Below are positions 54,195-63,858 of a DNA stretch of 64,000 nucleotides, piece by piece. Numbering within the stretch: position 1 is the first letter of the stretch; every line of letters starts with the position of its first letter. The notes beneath the pieces are model-generated. The model did no database searches. It saw only the letters and a program-made list of their open reading frames with translations, and had not been told where the DNA came from. A program made the position numbers and the translations under genes. This stretch comes from Clostridium sp. 1001275B_160808_H3 (GTDB taxonomy: Bacteria > Bacillota > Clostridia > Clostridiales > Clostridiaceae): NCBI RefSeq assembly GCF_015550425.1, contig NZ_JADNAT010000002.1:124001-188000 (forward strand). The letters run 5' to 3'.

Positions 54195-55523
54195 ATGAAA
54201 AAAAATGCAGTAGTTATTGTTGGTGCAGGAAGCACGCATACACCAGGTATAATACAAAGTTTATTACAAAAAAAGGATGATTTTCCTTTAAGAAAATTAG
54301 CACTATTTGATATTGATGAGAAAAGATTAAATTTAGTATATGATATTATGAAACAATTTATTGGAGAAACTTATCCAGATCTTGAAGTAATTGTAACAAC
54401 AGACGAAGAAAGAGCTTATACAGATGTAGATTTTGTTTTTGCTCAAATTAGACAAGGTGGATTAAAATTAAGAAGTTCAGATGAAAAGATTCCATTAAAA
54501 TATGGAGTAGTGGGACAAGAAACTTGTGGACCAGGAGGATCAATTTCTTATGGTATTCGTTCAATTCCAGCTATAATTCATATGATAAAGACGGCAAAGA
54601 AATATTCTCCTAATTGTTGGGTACTAAATTACTCTAATCCAGCAGCAGTTGTTGCAGAAGCTACAAGAAGAGAATTTAATAATGAGAGAGTACTAAATAT
54701 ATGTGATATGCCAACAGCTATTCTTTTATCTTATTCTAAAATGTTAGGTTTAGAAAGCTGGCAATCTTTAGATCCATGTTATTTTGGACTAAATCATTTT
54801 GGATGGTTCACAGCTTTATTTGATAAAGATGGAAATGATCGTTTACCAGAATTAAGAGAAATGATATTAACTTCTGGAATGACAGCTTCAAGTGATAAAC
54901 ATCATAAAGATCCAGATTGGCAAAAGACATGGAAGCAATATGCTAAGATAGTGAAAGATTATCCAGATTATTTACCAAATAGTTATCTTCAATACTATTT
55001 ATATTCATCAGATATGGTATCTAAAATGAATATAAATCGTACAAGAGCAGATATGGTTATAGAAGGCCGTGAAACAGAAATGTTTGAAGAACACAAAAAA
55101 TACTTAGAATCACCAGAAACTTATAAGAGCCCATTACAAGAATTTACAGTATTCGGAGATTTTATAGTTGATGCAGCAGCATCTATTGCATACAATAAAG
55201 GAGAACGTTTCCTAGTAATAGTGGAGAATAATGGGGCTATTCCTAATATTCCAGCTGATGCTATGGTAGAAGTACCAGCATATATACGTTCATGGGGACC
55301 AGAGCCTGTATCAATATCTGCAATACCAACTTTCTATAAAGGAATGATAGAAAATCAAGTAGCTTCAGAAAAATTAGCTGTTGATGCATATTTTGAAAAT
55401 TCTTATGAAAAAGCATTACAAGCTATAGCAATAAATAAAACTGTACCATCTACAACAGTTGCAAGACAAATATTAGATGATCTAATTGAAGCAAATGGTG
55501 AGTACTGGCCAGAGTTAAAATAG
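54195..55523 (+). CDS. GH4 6-phospho-alpha-glucosidase (GlvA-like), CDMP type
   Basis: 442 residues from ATG 54195 (AAAGGGAG 9 bases upstream; ATG 54186 is directly on the site). NAD loop GAGSTHTPG, Cys170 in ICDMPTA and His201 in LNHFGWF are intact. The CDMP motif is that of 6-phospho-alpha-glucosidases such as GlvA. Paralogue of the gene at 50836 with a different active-site motif. Its PTS partner follows at once. Confidence 0.92.
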   Translation: MKKNAVVIVGAGSTHTPGIIQSLLQKKDDFPLRKLALFDIDEKRLNLVYDIMKQFIGETYPDLEVIVTTDEERAYTDVDFVFAQIRQGGLKLRSSDEKIPLKYGVVGQETCGPGGSISYGIRSIPAIIHMIKTAKKYSPNCWVLNYSNPAAVVAEATRREFNNERVLNICDMPTAILLSYSKMLGLESWQSLDPCYFGLNHFGWFTALFDKDGNDRLPELREMILTSGMTASSDKHHKDPDWQKTWKQYAKIVKDYPDYLPNSYLQYYLYSSDMVSKMNINRTRADMVIEGRETEMFEEHKKYLESPETYKSPLQEFTVFGDFIVDAAASIAYNKGERFLVIVENNGAIPNIPADAMVEVPAYIRSWGPEPVSISAIPTFYKGMIENQVASEKLAVDAYFENSYEKALQAIAINKTVPSTTVARQILDDLIEANGEYWPELK

Positions 55524-55552
55524 TATTGACTTCAGATAAAGGGGAGATTTTT

Positions 55553-57112
55553 ATGGATAAGCAAAAATTATTTAGCTCATTTCAAAAGCTAGGTAAAGTT
55601 TTAATGGCACCAGTTTTATTACTTCCTATTTCAGGAATACTTGTTGGAGTAGGAAGTGCATTCACTAATGCGAGCTTAGTTAAAGTAGCTCCGTTTTTAG
55701 GAAATGACTTTTTCTCTTTACTTTTTCAACTTATGAAAGATGCGGGGAACGTTGTAAATAATAATATTTCAATAATATTTGCAATATGTATCGCTTATGG
55801 ATATGCTAAGTCAGAGAAAGCTACAGCAGCATTATCAGGTTTCTTAGGATATATGACAATGAATACTGTTATGGGGAGCTTCTTAATTGCTAGGGGAATT
55901 ATAGATACAAGCAACTTACTAACAGGTCAAAAGGCAATTTTAGGTGTAGTAACACTAGATACAGGAGTATTTGGTGGAATAATAATTGGTCTTATAGTAA
56001 GTTATCTTCATAATAAATATTATAAGATTCAATTACCACCAGTATTAGGTATATTTAATGGAACTCGTTTTATACCAGCAATTACTATTATCGTAGCAAG
56101 TTTTGTAGGAATAGCTTTATCATTTGTTTTTCCACCAATACAAAATGCTTTACAGCTTTCTTCTGAATTCATTAACGCAACAGGCGTATTTGGAGCCTTT
56201 GTATATGGATTTGCTGAACGTATATTGCTACCTTTTGGGTTACATCATTTTATATATCTACCATTCTTCTTTACATCACTTGGTGGAGTAATGGAGATTG
56301 GCGGTCAAACAGTAGAAGGTGCAGTAAATATATATAATGCTATATTAAATACTCCAGGAGCGATGTTTGATATCAACATAAGCCGTTATGTAATGAATGG
56401 AAAAGTATTATTTGCAATGTTTGGTTTGGTTGGAGCAGCACTTGCTATATATAAAACAGCTCATAAACAAAATAGAAAAAAGGTAGCTTCCCTTATGATA
56501 GCTGCAGTAATACCTTGTGCATTAATGGGAATTACAGAACCATTAGAATATAGCTTCCTATTCGTAGCACCTATACTTTTTGGAGTGCACGCATTATTAT
56601 CAGGTATAGCTTATATACTTACTTATATTGTTTCATTTAATATAGCTGGACCATCAGCATTTGGAGGACCATTACTATCATGGATATTCAATGGAATACT
56701 AAATGCAGATAAAGGATCAAATTGGTATTGGTTACTTATTCTTGGACCTATATACTTTGTTATATACTACTATGTATTTAAATTTGTAATAATTAAGTTT
56801 GATTTAAAAACTCCAGGTAGAGAAGTTCAAGAAAGTAAAGATGAAGTAGTAAGCGAAAGTTGTACAGGTGATTTAATTCCTAGAATAGTAGAAGCTGTTG
56901 GTGGCAAGGAAAACATTTTAAAAGTTGAAGCATGTTTTACAAGATTACGTTTATCCTTGAAAGATAAATCAATAATAAAACCAAATGAGTACTTTAAAAA
57001 TGAATTATCTGCTAATGGAATCGTTAAGGTTGCAGATGGAGTACAAATAATTTATGGTAATAAGGCTTCTGTTTATAAGACTGAAATGAGAGAATTTTTA
57101 GGATTAGAATAA
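55553..57112 (+). CDS. PTS EIICB component, alpha-glucoside type, copy 2
   Basis: 519 residues from ATG 55553 (AAAGGGGAG upstream; the open frame extends to 55526 but that part overlaps the ribosome binding site). EIIC domain with LPFGLHHFIYLPFFFT and GITEPLEYSFLFVAP, then EIIB with Cys461 (VEACFTRLRLSL). Paralogue of the 52323 gene, same length. No EIIA domain. Works with the CDMP-type GH4 gene 30 bases upstream. Confidence 0.93.
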   Translation: MDKQKLFSSFQKLGKVLMAPVLLLPISGILVGVGSAFTNASLVKVAPFLGNDFFSLLFQLMKDAGNVVNNNISIIFAICIAYGYAKSEKATAALSGFLGYMTMNTVMGSFLIARGIIDTSNLLTGQKAILGVVTLDTGVFGGIIIGLIVSYLHNKYYKIQLPPVLGIFNGTRFIPAITIIVASFVGIALSFVFPPIQNALQLSSEFINATGVFGAFVYGFAERILLPFGLHHFIYLPFFFTSLGGVMEIGGQTVEGAVNIYNAILNTPGAMFDINISRYVMNGKVLFAMFGLVGAALAIYKTAHKQNRKKVASLMIAAVIPCALMGITEPLEYSFLFVAPILFGVHALLSGIAYILTYIVSFNIAGPSAFGGPLLSWIFNGILNADKGSNWYWLLILGPIYFVIYYYVFKFVIIKFDLKTPGREVQESKDEVVSESCTGDLIPRIVEAVGGKENILKVEACFTRLRLSLKDKSIIKPNEYFKNELSANGIVKVADGVQIIYGNKASVYKTEMREFLGLE

Positions 57113-57121
57113 TAATAATAC

Positions 57122-57160
57122 AAAAAATATAGGTTAGTTTTCACTACCCTATATTTTTTG
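57122..57160 (+). terminator. Intrinsic terminator of the second GH4-PTS module
   Basis: AAAAAATATAGGTTAG and the ACTACCCTATATTTTTT arm pair around TTTTC with minor mismatch, ending in a T run. Confidence 0.85.
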
Positions 57161-57214
57161 TATTATAAGCATGTATAATATAAATTGTATATATTAAATA
57201 AAGCGGAGGGAATC

Positions 57215-58021
57215 ATGTACTCATTTTTTTCTAATTTGAAAAGATGTGTAGAAGAAATAACAGAATATTCTTCTACTGATAGTTATATAGCTCAATTTAT
57301 TTTACATAATCATGACAAGATACCTAAAATGACTATATTTGACATTGCAAAAGAATGCAGCACGTCAGCAGCTACGGTAACTAGATTTTGCAAGCGCGTC
57401 AACAATTCAAGTTTTAAGGAATTAAAAGAGGATGTTGTAGTCTATAACGAATTTTTAGAAGGTGAAATAAATCATAAGAGTATTGATAATAATGAAATAG
57501 ATATGAATAGTAATGAGATTTTAGAAAACTATTTTGAATCAGTTTATAAATCATTTAATGAAACTAAAAAGTTAATTAATGAAAACAAATTGGTTAGAGC
57601 AGTTGAATGGATTTATGAAGCTAAATCTATTTATGTTTTTGGTAGCTCTTTTTCTAATATTGTTGCTAAAAATTTGAGTGAAAAATTTACTCGCTTAGAT
57701 AAAACTACGTATTCTTTTCCTACATTAAAAAGCCAACTATTAGCTATAGAGAATATGAAAAATGATGATGTTGCAATAATAATATCATTTTCAGGTACAA
57801 CAAGACATATAAAACAGATACATACAATGTTAAAAGAAAAGAATATAAGGGTAATTTGGATTACATCTCAAAGGGAAACCAATAACTCATTTAAGGAAAT
57901 AAGATTATTAGTGAGTCCAATAAAAATGGATTATTTCCAAACTGCAATAATTCAAGATCATGCATTAAATAGTGTAGTTGATATTTTATATATCTATTAT
58001 GCGCAATTGTATAATCAATAA
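57215..58021 (+). CDS. RpiR/MurR-family regulator 2
   Basis: 268 residues from ATG 57215, behind GCGGAGGG; the frame is open from 57185 but lacks a ribosome binding site there. HTH_6 (PKMTIFDIAKECSTSAATVTRFCKRVN) and SIS domain (SIYVFGSSFSNIVAKNLSEK, VAIIISFSGTTRHIKQIH). Likely controls the adjacent second GH4-PTS module, while the divergent regulator at 49895 controls the first; cross-talk through the shared operator is possible. Confidence 0.9.
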   Translation: MYSFFSNLKRCVEEITEYSSTDSYIAQFILHNHDKIPKMTIFDIAKECSTSAATVTRFCKRVNNSSFKELKEDVVVYNEFLEGEINHKSIDNNEIDMNSNEILENYFESVYKSFNETKKLINENKLVRAVEWIYEAKSIYVFGSSFSNIVAKNLSEKFTRLDKTTYSFPTLKSQLLAIENMKNDDVAIIISFSGTTRHIKQIHTMLKEKNIRVIWITSQRETNNSFKEIRLLVSPIKMDYFQTAIIQDHALNSVVDILYIYYAQLYNQ

Positions 58022-58059
58022 TTATAGCAAATTAAAGTAAAGAATAATTTGTGGTATAT

Positions 58060-58122
58060 GGGAGCTGTCACACAATTTTTAATTTTATATGCTACATTAA
58101 ATGGATTTATAAGACAGCTCCC
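58060..58122. terminator. Long-loop hairpin between convergent genes
   Basis: GGGAGCTGTC pairs perfectly with GACAGCTCCC around a 43-nt AT-rich loop. Similar to the element at 11062-11108. Probably a bidirectional terminator. Confidence 0.6.
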
Positions 58123-58169
58123 TAGATTTATATATTTTAAGATATTATATTTATTACTACATGTCTATA

Positions 58170-58796
58170 TTAATTCACACCATCTCTAGTGCAAGTATAC
58201 TTAAAAGGGGGCTGAGTTTGAAGGTAAAATCCATTTCTAACTTGAGAAATCCAGTTTTGAAAAATTTCTAACCATGCGTTGCTATTGAAGAAGTCTTCTA
58301 AAGGTAAATTTGGATTCCATTCTAATAATAAGAAAGGTCCTATTCCAAAGGACCAAATTCCAGTTTGTTCAACAGTTGATTCTCTAATTAAAAGCATAGG
58401 AAGGCCGAATTGAAAAGCCATAGCAGGTTCAATTTGTGCAAAAGGGCTACCTTCCCAAGTTGTAAAATTTAGCTCTTCACCTAAATTGTTTTCTAGAGCT
58501 CTAACTTCTCTTTGAGCAAGGTTAAGAGCTATAAAACCATAACTTGATAATATCATTCTTCTTATATTAGTTAGAGGTGGTTCAGGGTATTGTTCAGTAA
58601 CTGGCAAAGTTCTTGGAAATAACAAAGCTTTTTTTATTTCTATAATAATTCTGCTTACAAAGTCTTGCTGAGTTGAGTTTAACCTACTTGGATGGCTAAG
58701 AAACACTGGGATTCTATATAGAAGCCTTGAACATTCTTGTATTATATTAGTGCTCATTGGCGTAAAAGTATTTTCGGAATTTGGTTTACTTAACAT
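58170..58796 (-). CDS. Unknown 208-residue protein with nucleotide-hydrolase-like signature
   Basis: I do not recognise the family. ATG follows GGAGATG at a normal gap. The middle reads LSSYGFIALNLAQREVR and FAQIEPAMAFQFGLPMLLI, a pattern of acidic residue then small/hydrophobic helix then GLP that resembles nucleoside 2-deoxyribosyltransferase- or TIR-like Rossmann folds. This is a weak pattern match, not an assignment. No membrane segment. Stands alone, between a terminator and divergent esterase genes. Confidence 0.7.
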   Translation of the reverse strand: MLSKPNSENTFTPMSTNIIQECSRLLYRIPVFLSHPSRLNSTQQDFVSRIIIEIKKALLFPRTLPVTEQYPEPPLTNIRRMILSSYGFIALNLAQREVRALENNLGEELNFTTWEGSPFAQIEPAMAFQFGLPMLLIRESTVEQTGIWSFGIGPFLLLEWNPNLPLEDFFNSNAWLEIFQNWISQVRNGFYLQTQPPFKYTCTRDGVN

Positions 58797-59028
58797 ATCT
58801 AGTTCATCTCCATAATAATTATTATTTTATCTTTTGATATATACTACAGTATATAAAATGTGCAAGTGAAATGTTAATTAAAATAGATACTTTTCTAAAG
58901 TAATAAAAAATAAACAATTATTCAGATTTATATATAATAAATAAGGAACATATATACTTTCAATAAATAAAGATATACAATTAATATATATTTTACAAGT
59001 TATATTGACGTTTTCAAGGAGGTTTAAT

Positions 59029-60150
59029 ATGGATTATATAATTACTGAAGAAATGATAAAGAATTCATTAGTTAGTAAAGGTGATACATTAAGACTTGCT
59101 AAAGTTTTAATGAAAGCAGGAAGTGGACAGGATATAACAGTAGCTTTTTTAGGTGGGTCTATAACGCAAGGCTGTAATGCAACGAAGCAAGAAGATTGTT
59201 ATGCAAGCAGGACATATTTATGGTTTAAAGATACATTTAGTAATATAAATATCAATTTTATAAATGCAGGGGTTGGAGCAACAGGATCAATTATAGGAGT
59301 TCATAGAGTCCAAAAGCAGGTATTGGATAAGAATCCAGATATAATATTTATTGATTTTGCTGTAAACGATAAAAGTACTAATTATGATAAAGTAGCTTAT
59401 GAAAGTTTAATAAGAAGAATATTATCAGTAGAAAATCCTCCAGCTATAGTGGAAGTGTTTATGAGTAATTTTGATGGAAGCAATGTACAAGCACAACAAA
59501 TAGAAATTGGGGGAAAATATAATATTCCAATGATAAGTTTTAGAGATACCGTACACTCAGAAATAGAAAAAGGAAATTTAAAATGGCAAGATGTAGCTAG
59601 TGATGAAGTTCATCCAAATGATTATGGTCATTTCATAATATCAGAGTTACTAATTGATTTTATGAAAACCATATTAGCTGATATTAATAAAGAAGATAAT
59701 ACTGAAGTGATAGTAAAAGAAGTTGAGTCTGTAAATCCAGTCTTTGGAGAAAGATATAAGAATGGAATTATAAAAAATAATAAAACCATAGATGTTAATA
59801 AAATAAAAGGTTTTATTGAAGATTCTGAAGGCTTCCAGGTTTTTCAGCATGGATGGAAATGTAGTTTAAAAAAAGGAAATACAGCTTTTTTAGAAGTTGA
59901 TATTGAATGTAAAGATTTATTTTTATTATATAAAAAATCAGTTAAAGATTCAGCAGGCAAAATAGAAGTAATAGTAGATGGAAATAATCCAATTATAATT
60001 GATACTTATTTTGAAGATGGATGGGGAGATTATTCAGCAACAGAGTTATTAGTTGAATTTGAAAATATATCTAATCATAACATTAAAATAAATGTACTTA
60101 ATGAAGAAAAGGAGACAGAAACATATATAATGGGATTTTTAGTATCTTAG
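59029..60150 (+). CDS. SGNH/GDSL hydrolase (probable carbohydrate esterase)
   Basis: 373 residues from ATG 59029, behind AAGGAGGT. SGNH blocks: GGSITQG (nucleophile Ser), NAGVGATGS, DFAVND, and DEVHPNDYGH (Asp/His). The C-terminal part (about 240-373) is a beta-rich accessory domain. No signal peptide, so it acts inside the cell, probably removing acetyl groups from imported oligosaccharides. Next to a CE2-like esterase and a GH130 enzyme. Confidence 0.87.
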   Translation: MDYIITEEMIKNSLVSKGDTLRLAKVLMKAGSGQDITVAFLGGSITQGCNATKQEDCYASRTYLWFKDTFSNININFINAGVGATGSIIGVHRVQKQVLDKNPDIIFIDFAVNDKSTNYDKVAYESLIRRILSVENPPAIVEVFMSNFDGSNVQAQQIEIGGKYNIPMISFRDTVHSEIEKGNLKWQDVASDEVHPNDYGHFIISELLIDFMKTILADINKEDNTEVIVKEVESVNPVFGERYKNGIIKNNKTIDVNKIKGFIEDSEGFQVFQHGWKCSLKKGNTAFLEVDIECKDLFLLYKKSVKDSAGKIEVIVDGNNPIIIDTYFEDGWGDYSATELLVEFENISNHNIKINVLNEEKETETYIMGFLVS

Positions 60151-60163
60151 GAGGTGAGAGTTT

Positions 60164-61246
60164 ATGTACTTAGAAGAACTTAATAAAGAAGATTTTGAAT
60201 TTATAGAAGCCGATAATTCTCATTATAAATATATGGGAAGAATTGATTTTGAAAATTCTAAGGCTCCAACAATTATTTATGCTGGTAGTATGATAAAAAT
60301 TAAATTTAGTGGGACAAGTTTGAAAATTGCTTTAAAGAATTATCATAGCCATTATGAAAATGCTATTGGATTTATTATTGATGATGAAATAGAAGGTAAG
60401 GTAGTAATAAAAGAACATTATAAAGATATAGTAATAGATATTGCAGAAGGTTTAGAAGATAAATTGCATGATTTAGTTTTATATAAAAGGTCTGATGCAG
60501 CACATTATTTTGACTTTTACGGAATTATAATAGATAAAAATTCTTATACTGAAGCAGCAAAGAAAAACTATAATAGAAGAATTGAGTGTTTTGGTGATTC
60601 AGTTTCAGCAGGAGAAGTATGTGAAGCTATTGATTACGTTGGTAAAGTAGATCCGGAAGGTCATGAGGGAATTTATTCTAACGCATGGTATTCATATTCA
60701 ATGATAACAGCAAGAAACTTGGGAGCAGAAATTAATAATAATGCTCAAGGTGGAATTGCAGTTATGGATGGAACAGGGTATTTTAACCCATCAAGAGGAT
60801 ATTTAGGGGCTGAATCTACTTATGATAAGCTTAGATACAGTTCAGAGCTTGGTGAATGTAATGAGTGGGATTTTTCAAAATATACACCACATGTAGTAAT
60901 TATGGCGCTAGGGCAAAATGATGCTCATCCTGAAAATTATATAGATGCTGATAAAGAAAAAAGAGAAGTGTGGAAATCTAAATATGCTGAAATAATAACA
61001 GATTTAAGAAGCAAATATCCAAAGGCTCTGTTTATAGTTATAACAACTATTTTATGCCATAGTAATGGCTGGGATGATGCTCTTGATGAAATGGTTGATA
61101 AGTTAAATGATGAAAAGATAGTTAGATATAAGTTTAAAAGAAATGGATGTGGAACTCCGGGGCACATAAGAATTCCAGAAGCAGAAGAAATGGCAACTGA
61201 ATTAACTAACTATATAGAATCTTTTGGAGAGGATATATGGAAGTAA
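60164..61246 (+). CDS. CE2-type carbohydrate esterase (jelly-roll + SGNH)
   Basis: 360 residues: N-terminal beta-sandwich (about 1-125, KFSGTSLKIALKNY) and C-terminal SGNH domain with nucleophile in ECFGDSVSAGEV, NAQGGIAVMDG, MALGQNDAHPE and a C-terminal His in CGTPGHIRIPE. This is the order seen in CE2 acetyl esterases that deacetylate xylan or glucomannan oligosaccharides. No signal peptide. Start 13 bases after the preceding gene with GGAGGTGAG; same operon. Confidence 0.87.
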   Translation: MYLEELNKEDFEFIEADNSHYKYMGRIDFENSKAPTIIYAGSMIKIKFSGTSLKIALKNYHSHYENAIGFIIDDEIEGKVVIKEHYKDIVIDIAEGLEDKLHDLVLYKRSDAAHYFDFYGIIIDKNSYTEAAKKNYNRRIECFGDSVSAGEVCEAIDYVGKVDPEGHEGIYSNAWYSYSMITARNLGAEINNNAQGGIAVMDGTGYFNPSRGYLGAESTYDKLRYSSELGECNEWDFSKYTPHVVIMALGQNDAHPENYIDADKEKREVWKSKYAEIITDLRSKYPKALFIVITTILCHSNGWDDALDEMVDKLNDEKIVRYKFKRNGCGTPGHIRIPEAEEMATELTNYIESFGEDIWK

Positions 61247-61445
61247 GTTTGTTGTTTTAAAATATAACATTATTACAGAAATATAAACAATAATAAAGTA
61301 TAAATAACATAAATATAGAAATTAAAGCCAATAGATAGTAAATTTAATTTGTAATTGTTAACAAGTTTATTTAGCTTGTAGAGTTATTAATTTATGATTA
61401 GTAATAAATATTTAATTTAAAAATGGCAAGATTGGGAGGATCTTT

Positions 61446-62465
61446 ATGGAGAATGTAAAGATATTTGGAGAAAAATTAAGTAATATACCTTGGCAAGAAA
61501 AGCCAGAAGGTTTTGATGGAGTAGTATGGAGACACGATGGTAATCCAATTATAAAATGGAATCCTACAAAAAAATCAGCAAGAATATTTAATAGTGCAGT
61601 ATTACCATATGAAGATGGATTTATAGGAATATTTAGAGCGGACCATAAAAATGGTAAGCCACAATTACATGTTGGTAGAAGTAAAGATGGACTAGATTGG
61701 GATATTGAGGATGAAGAAATTCATTGGAAAGATGAAGAAGGTAATGACTATCAACCAAACTATTCTTATGATCCTAGATTAGTTAAAATTGAAGATACCT
61801 ATTATATTGTTTGGTGTGCTGAATTTGGTGGAGCTGCACTTGGACTTGGAACAACTAATGATTTTAAGGAATTTGTTAGACTTGAAAATCCATTTATTCC
61901 TTTTAACAGAAATGGAGTTTTATTTCCAAGAAAGGTTAATGGAAAATACATGCTTTTAAGTAGACCAAGTGATAGTGGACATACTCCATTTGGAGATATA
62001 TTTATAAGTGAAAGTCCAGACTTAGTTCACTGGGGAAGACATAGAAGAGTTATGAGTAAAGGTGGATCAGGCTGGTGGCAAGGAACTAAAATTGGAGGAG
62101 GAGCAACTCCAATAGAAACATCAGAAGGATGGTTAATGATTTACCATGGTGTATCTGGAACTTGTAATGGATTTGTTTATAGCATGGGAGCAGCTATTTT
62201 AGATAAAGAAAATCCTTCAAAAGTTTTATATAGAACAAGAGATTACTTATTAACTCCAGAAAAGGATTATGAAACAACAGGATTTGTTCCAAATGTAGCA
62301 TTCCCTTGTGCAACATTACAAGATGCTGAAACTGGAAGAATAGCTATTTATTATGGAGCAGCAGATACTTATGTAGCAGTAGCATATACACAAGTTGATG
62401 AGTTAGTCCAATATATAAAAGAAAACTCAGAATTAGTATATGGGGATGACATAGAGTTTAGATAG
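61446..62465 (+). CDS. GH130 beta-1,4-mannosyl (mannooligosaccharide) phosphorylase
   Basis: 339 residues of the five-bladed propeller GH130 family: FNSAVLPYEDGFIGIFRAD, general acid Asp109 in SYDPRLVKIED, PRKVNGKYMLLSRPSD, GWWQGTKIGGGATPI and GWLMIYHGV. GH130 enzymes phosphorolyse beta-1,4-mannosides to mannose-1-phosphate. Taken with two esterase genes upstream this suggests use of acetylated manno-oligosaccharides inside the cell. GGGAGGA precedes the ATG; the 199-base gap may hold its own promoter. Confidence 0.88.
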   Translation: MENVKIFGEKLSNIPWQEKPEGFDGVVWRHDGNPIIKWNPTKKSARIFNSAVLPYEDGFIGIFRADHKNGKPQLHVGRSKDGLDWDIEDEEIHWKDEEGNDYQPNYSYDPRLVKIEDTYYIVWCAEFGGAALGLGTTNDFKEFVRLENPFIPFNRNGVLFPRKVNGKYMLLSRPSDSGHTPFGDIFISESPDLVHWGRHRRVMSKGGSGWWQGTKIGGGATPIETSEGWLMIYHGVSGTCNGFVYSMGAAILDKENPSKVLYRTRDYLLTPEKDYETTGFVPNVAFPCATLQDAETGRIAIYYGAADTYVAVAYTQVDELVQYIKENSELVYGDDIEFR

Positions 62466-62492
62466 GCATTATTAAGTGTAAAGAAATAAAAG

Positions 62493-62532
62493 AAGAGTTC
62501 TTGCTTGATTAGAAAACAAGTAAGAACTCTTT
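62493..62532. terminator. Bidirectional terminator
   Basis: AAGAGTTCTTGCTTG and CAAGTAAGAACTCTT pair (one mismatch) around ATTAGAAAA, then TTGATTT. Separates the GH130 gene and the convergent permease gene. Confidence 0.87.
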
Positions 62533-62536
62533 TGAT

Positions 62537-63676
62537 TTATATTTTAATCATAATATAAATTATTGGGACTAATATTAATAATCCGCAAAGATTATATAAG
62601 GTAAAGCTTTTTAAGAATTTTCCACTACTTTCAGGATATTCTTTTATATAAAGTTTATATGAGATAACACTAGCTAATGAAGCTATAAGTGTACCAAGGC
62701 CTCCTATATTAACTCCAAGCAAAAGTTCTTTATAATATGGAGTAAATCCTGAAATAAGCATAGTTGCAGGTACATTACTTATACCTTGACTTACAATTAT
62801 TGATGAAAAGTAAGTACTTTTACTAGAAGAAAGTATTGATTCCATAATATTTTTAATATAATCCATTGAAGATATATTGCCTATAAATATAAAGAAACAA
62901 ATAAAAGTTAATAATAAAGAGTAGTCCACTAACTTAAATAGTTCTTTATTTAAAAACAATACTGTAATAATTGTTAAAATAAAAGTGAGTTTATAATCAA
63001 TAACATGAAATACTGATAGTAGTATTATTAAAAGTAATATTAGGTATATTATAAATTCTTTTAGGTTAGAAATTTTTATAGTTTCTACTGTAAAAGAGTA
63101 TGTATTATTATCACTTTTTAAAATTATTGCTATTAAAAATAAAATTGAAAGCATCACCAATGGAAGTGTTATTTTAAAGAACTCTACTGGATTAACTTCA
63201 AAAAATGAATAGATAAAAAGATTTTGAGGGTTACCCATAGGAGTTAGAGAACTTCCTAAATTAGCAGCAATTGTTTGAAATATTATTATTTTAAAAGGGT
63301 TTATTTTTATCTTTTTTCCAATTATTAATGTTAATGGTACAAATGTAATTAAAGCAACATCATTTGTAACAATCATAGAAGAAAAGAAAGTTAAAAATAT
63401 TAAAGTAAAGCATATGGATCTATAGCTTGTACATTTGGACAATAAGGATGTAGCAAAGGAATCTAATACTTTTAATTCCTTAAAAGCAGCTACAATAAGC
63501 ATTAAATTAAATAAAAGAACCAAAACATTAAAATCGATATATTCTAATTTAGGCATAGAAAAAAATGAAGATACAATTGCTAATGTTAATGCAATAATTA
63601 GCAAAATATCTTTTTTTATAAATGTAATAATTTTTTCAGTGAATTTAATTTTTTCTAGATTTAATATAGAATTCAT
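62537..63676 (-). CDS. ArsB/NhaD-type (SLC13-like) ion permease
   Basis: 379 residues with ten or so membrane segments. SSMIVTNDVALITFVPLTL and NLGSSLTPMGNPQNLFIYSFF are the two signature re-entrant regions of the ArsB/NhaD/DASS superfamily. Substrate could be Na+/H+, arsenite or a dicarboxylate; no arsR or similar gene is nearby to decide. ATG follows GCGAGG. Monocistronic. Confidence 0.85.
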   Translation of the reverse strand: MNSILNLEKIKFTEKIITFIKKDILLIIALTLAIVSSFFSMPKLEYIDFNVLVLLFNLMLIVAAFKELKVLDSFATSLLSKCTSYRSICFTLIFLTFFSSMIVTNDVALITFVPLTLIIGKKIKINPFKIIIFQTIAANLGSSLTPMGNPQNLFIYSFFEVNPVEFFKITLPLVMLSILFLIAIILKSDNNTYSFTVETIKISNLKEFIIYLILLLIILLSVFHVIDYKLTFILTIITVLFLNKELFKLVDYSLLLTFICFFIFIGNISSMDYIKNIMESILSSSKSTYFSSIIVSQGISNVPATMLISGFTPYYKELLLGVNIGGLGTLIASLASVISYKLYIKEYPESSGKFLKSFTLYNLCGLLILVPIIYIMIKI

Positions 63677-63858
63677 TTAAAACCTCGCTGTAAATTTATT
63701 TATGCAAAATACTTAATAAATTTTACACTAATGAAGTTATTAAATTCAAGTGGTAAGAATAATATACATTTTATTAATATTAAGTAGATAAGAGGCTATA
63801 AGGCTGATATAATGTTTCTTGAAATCTTTATATAAAGAATATAGTAAGGAGTTATTCT

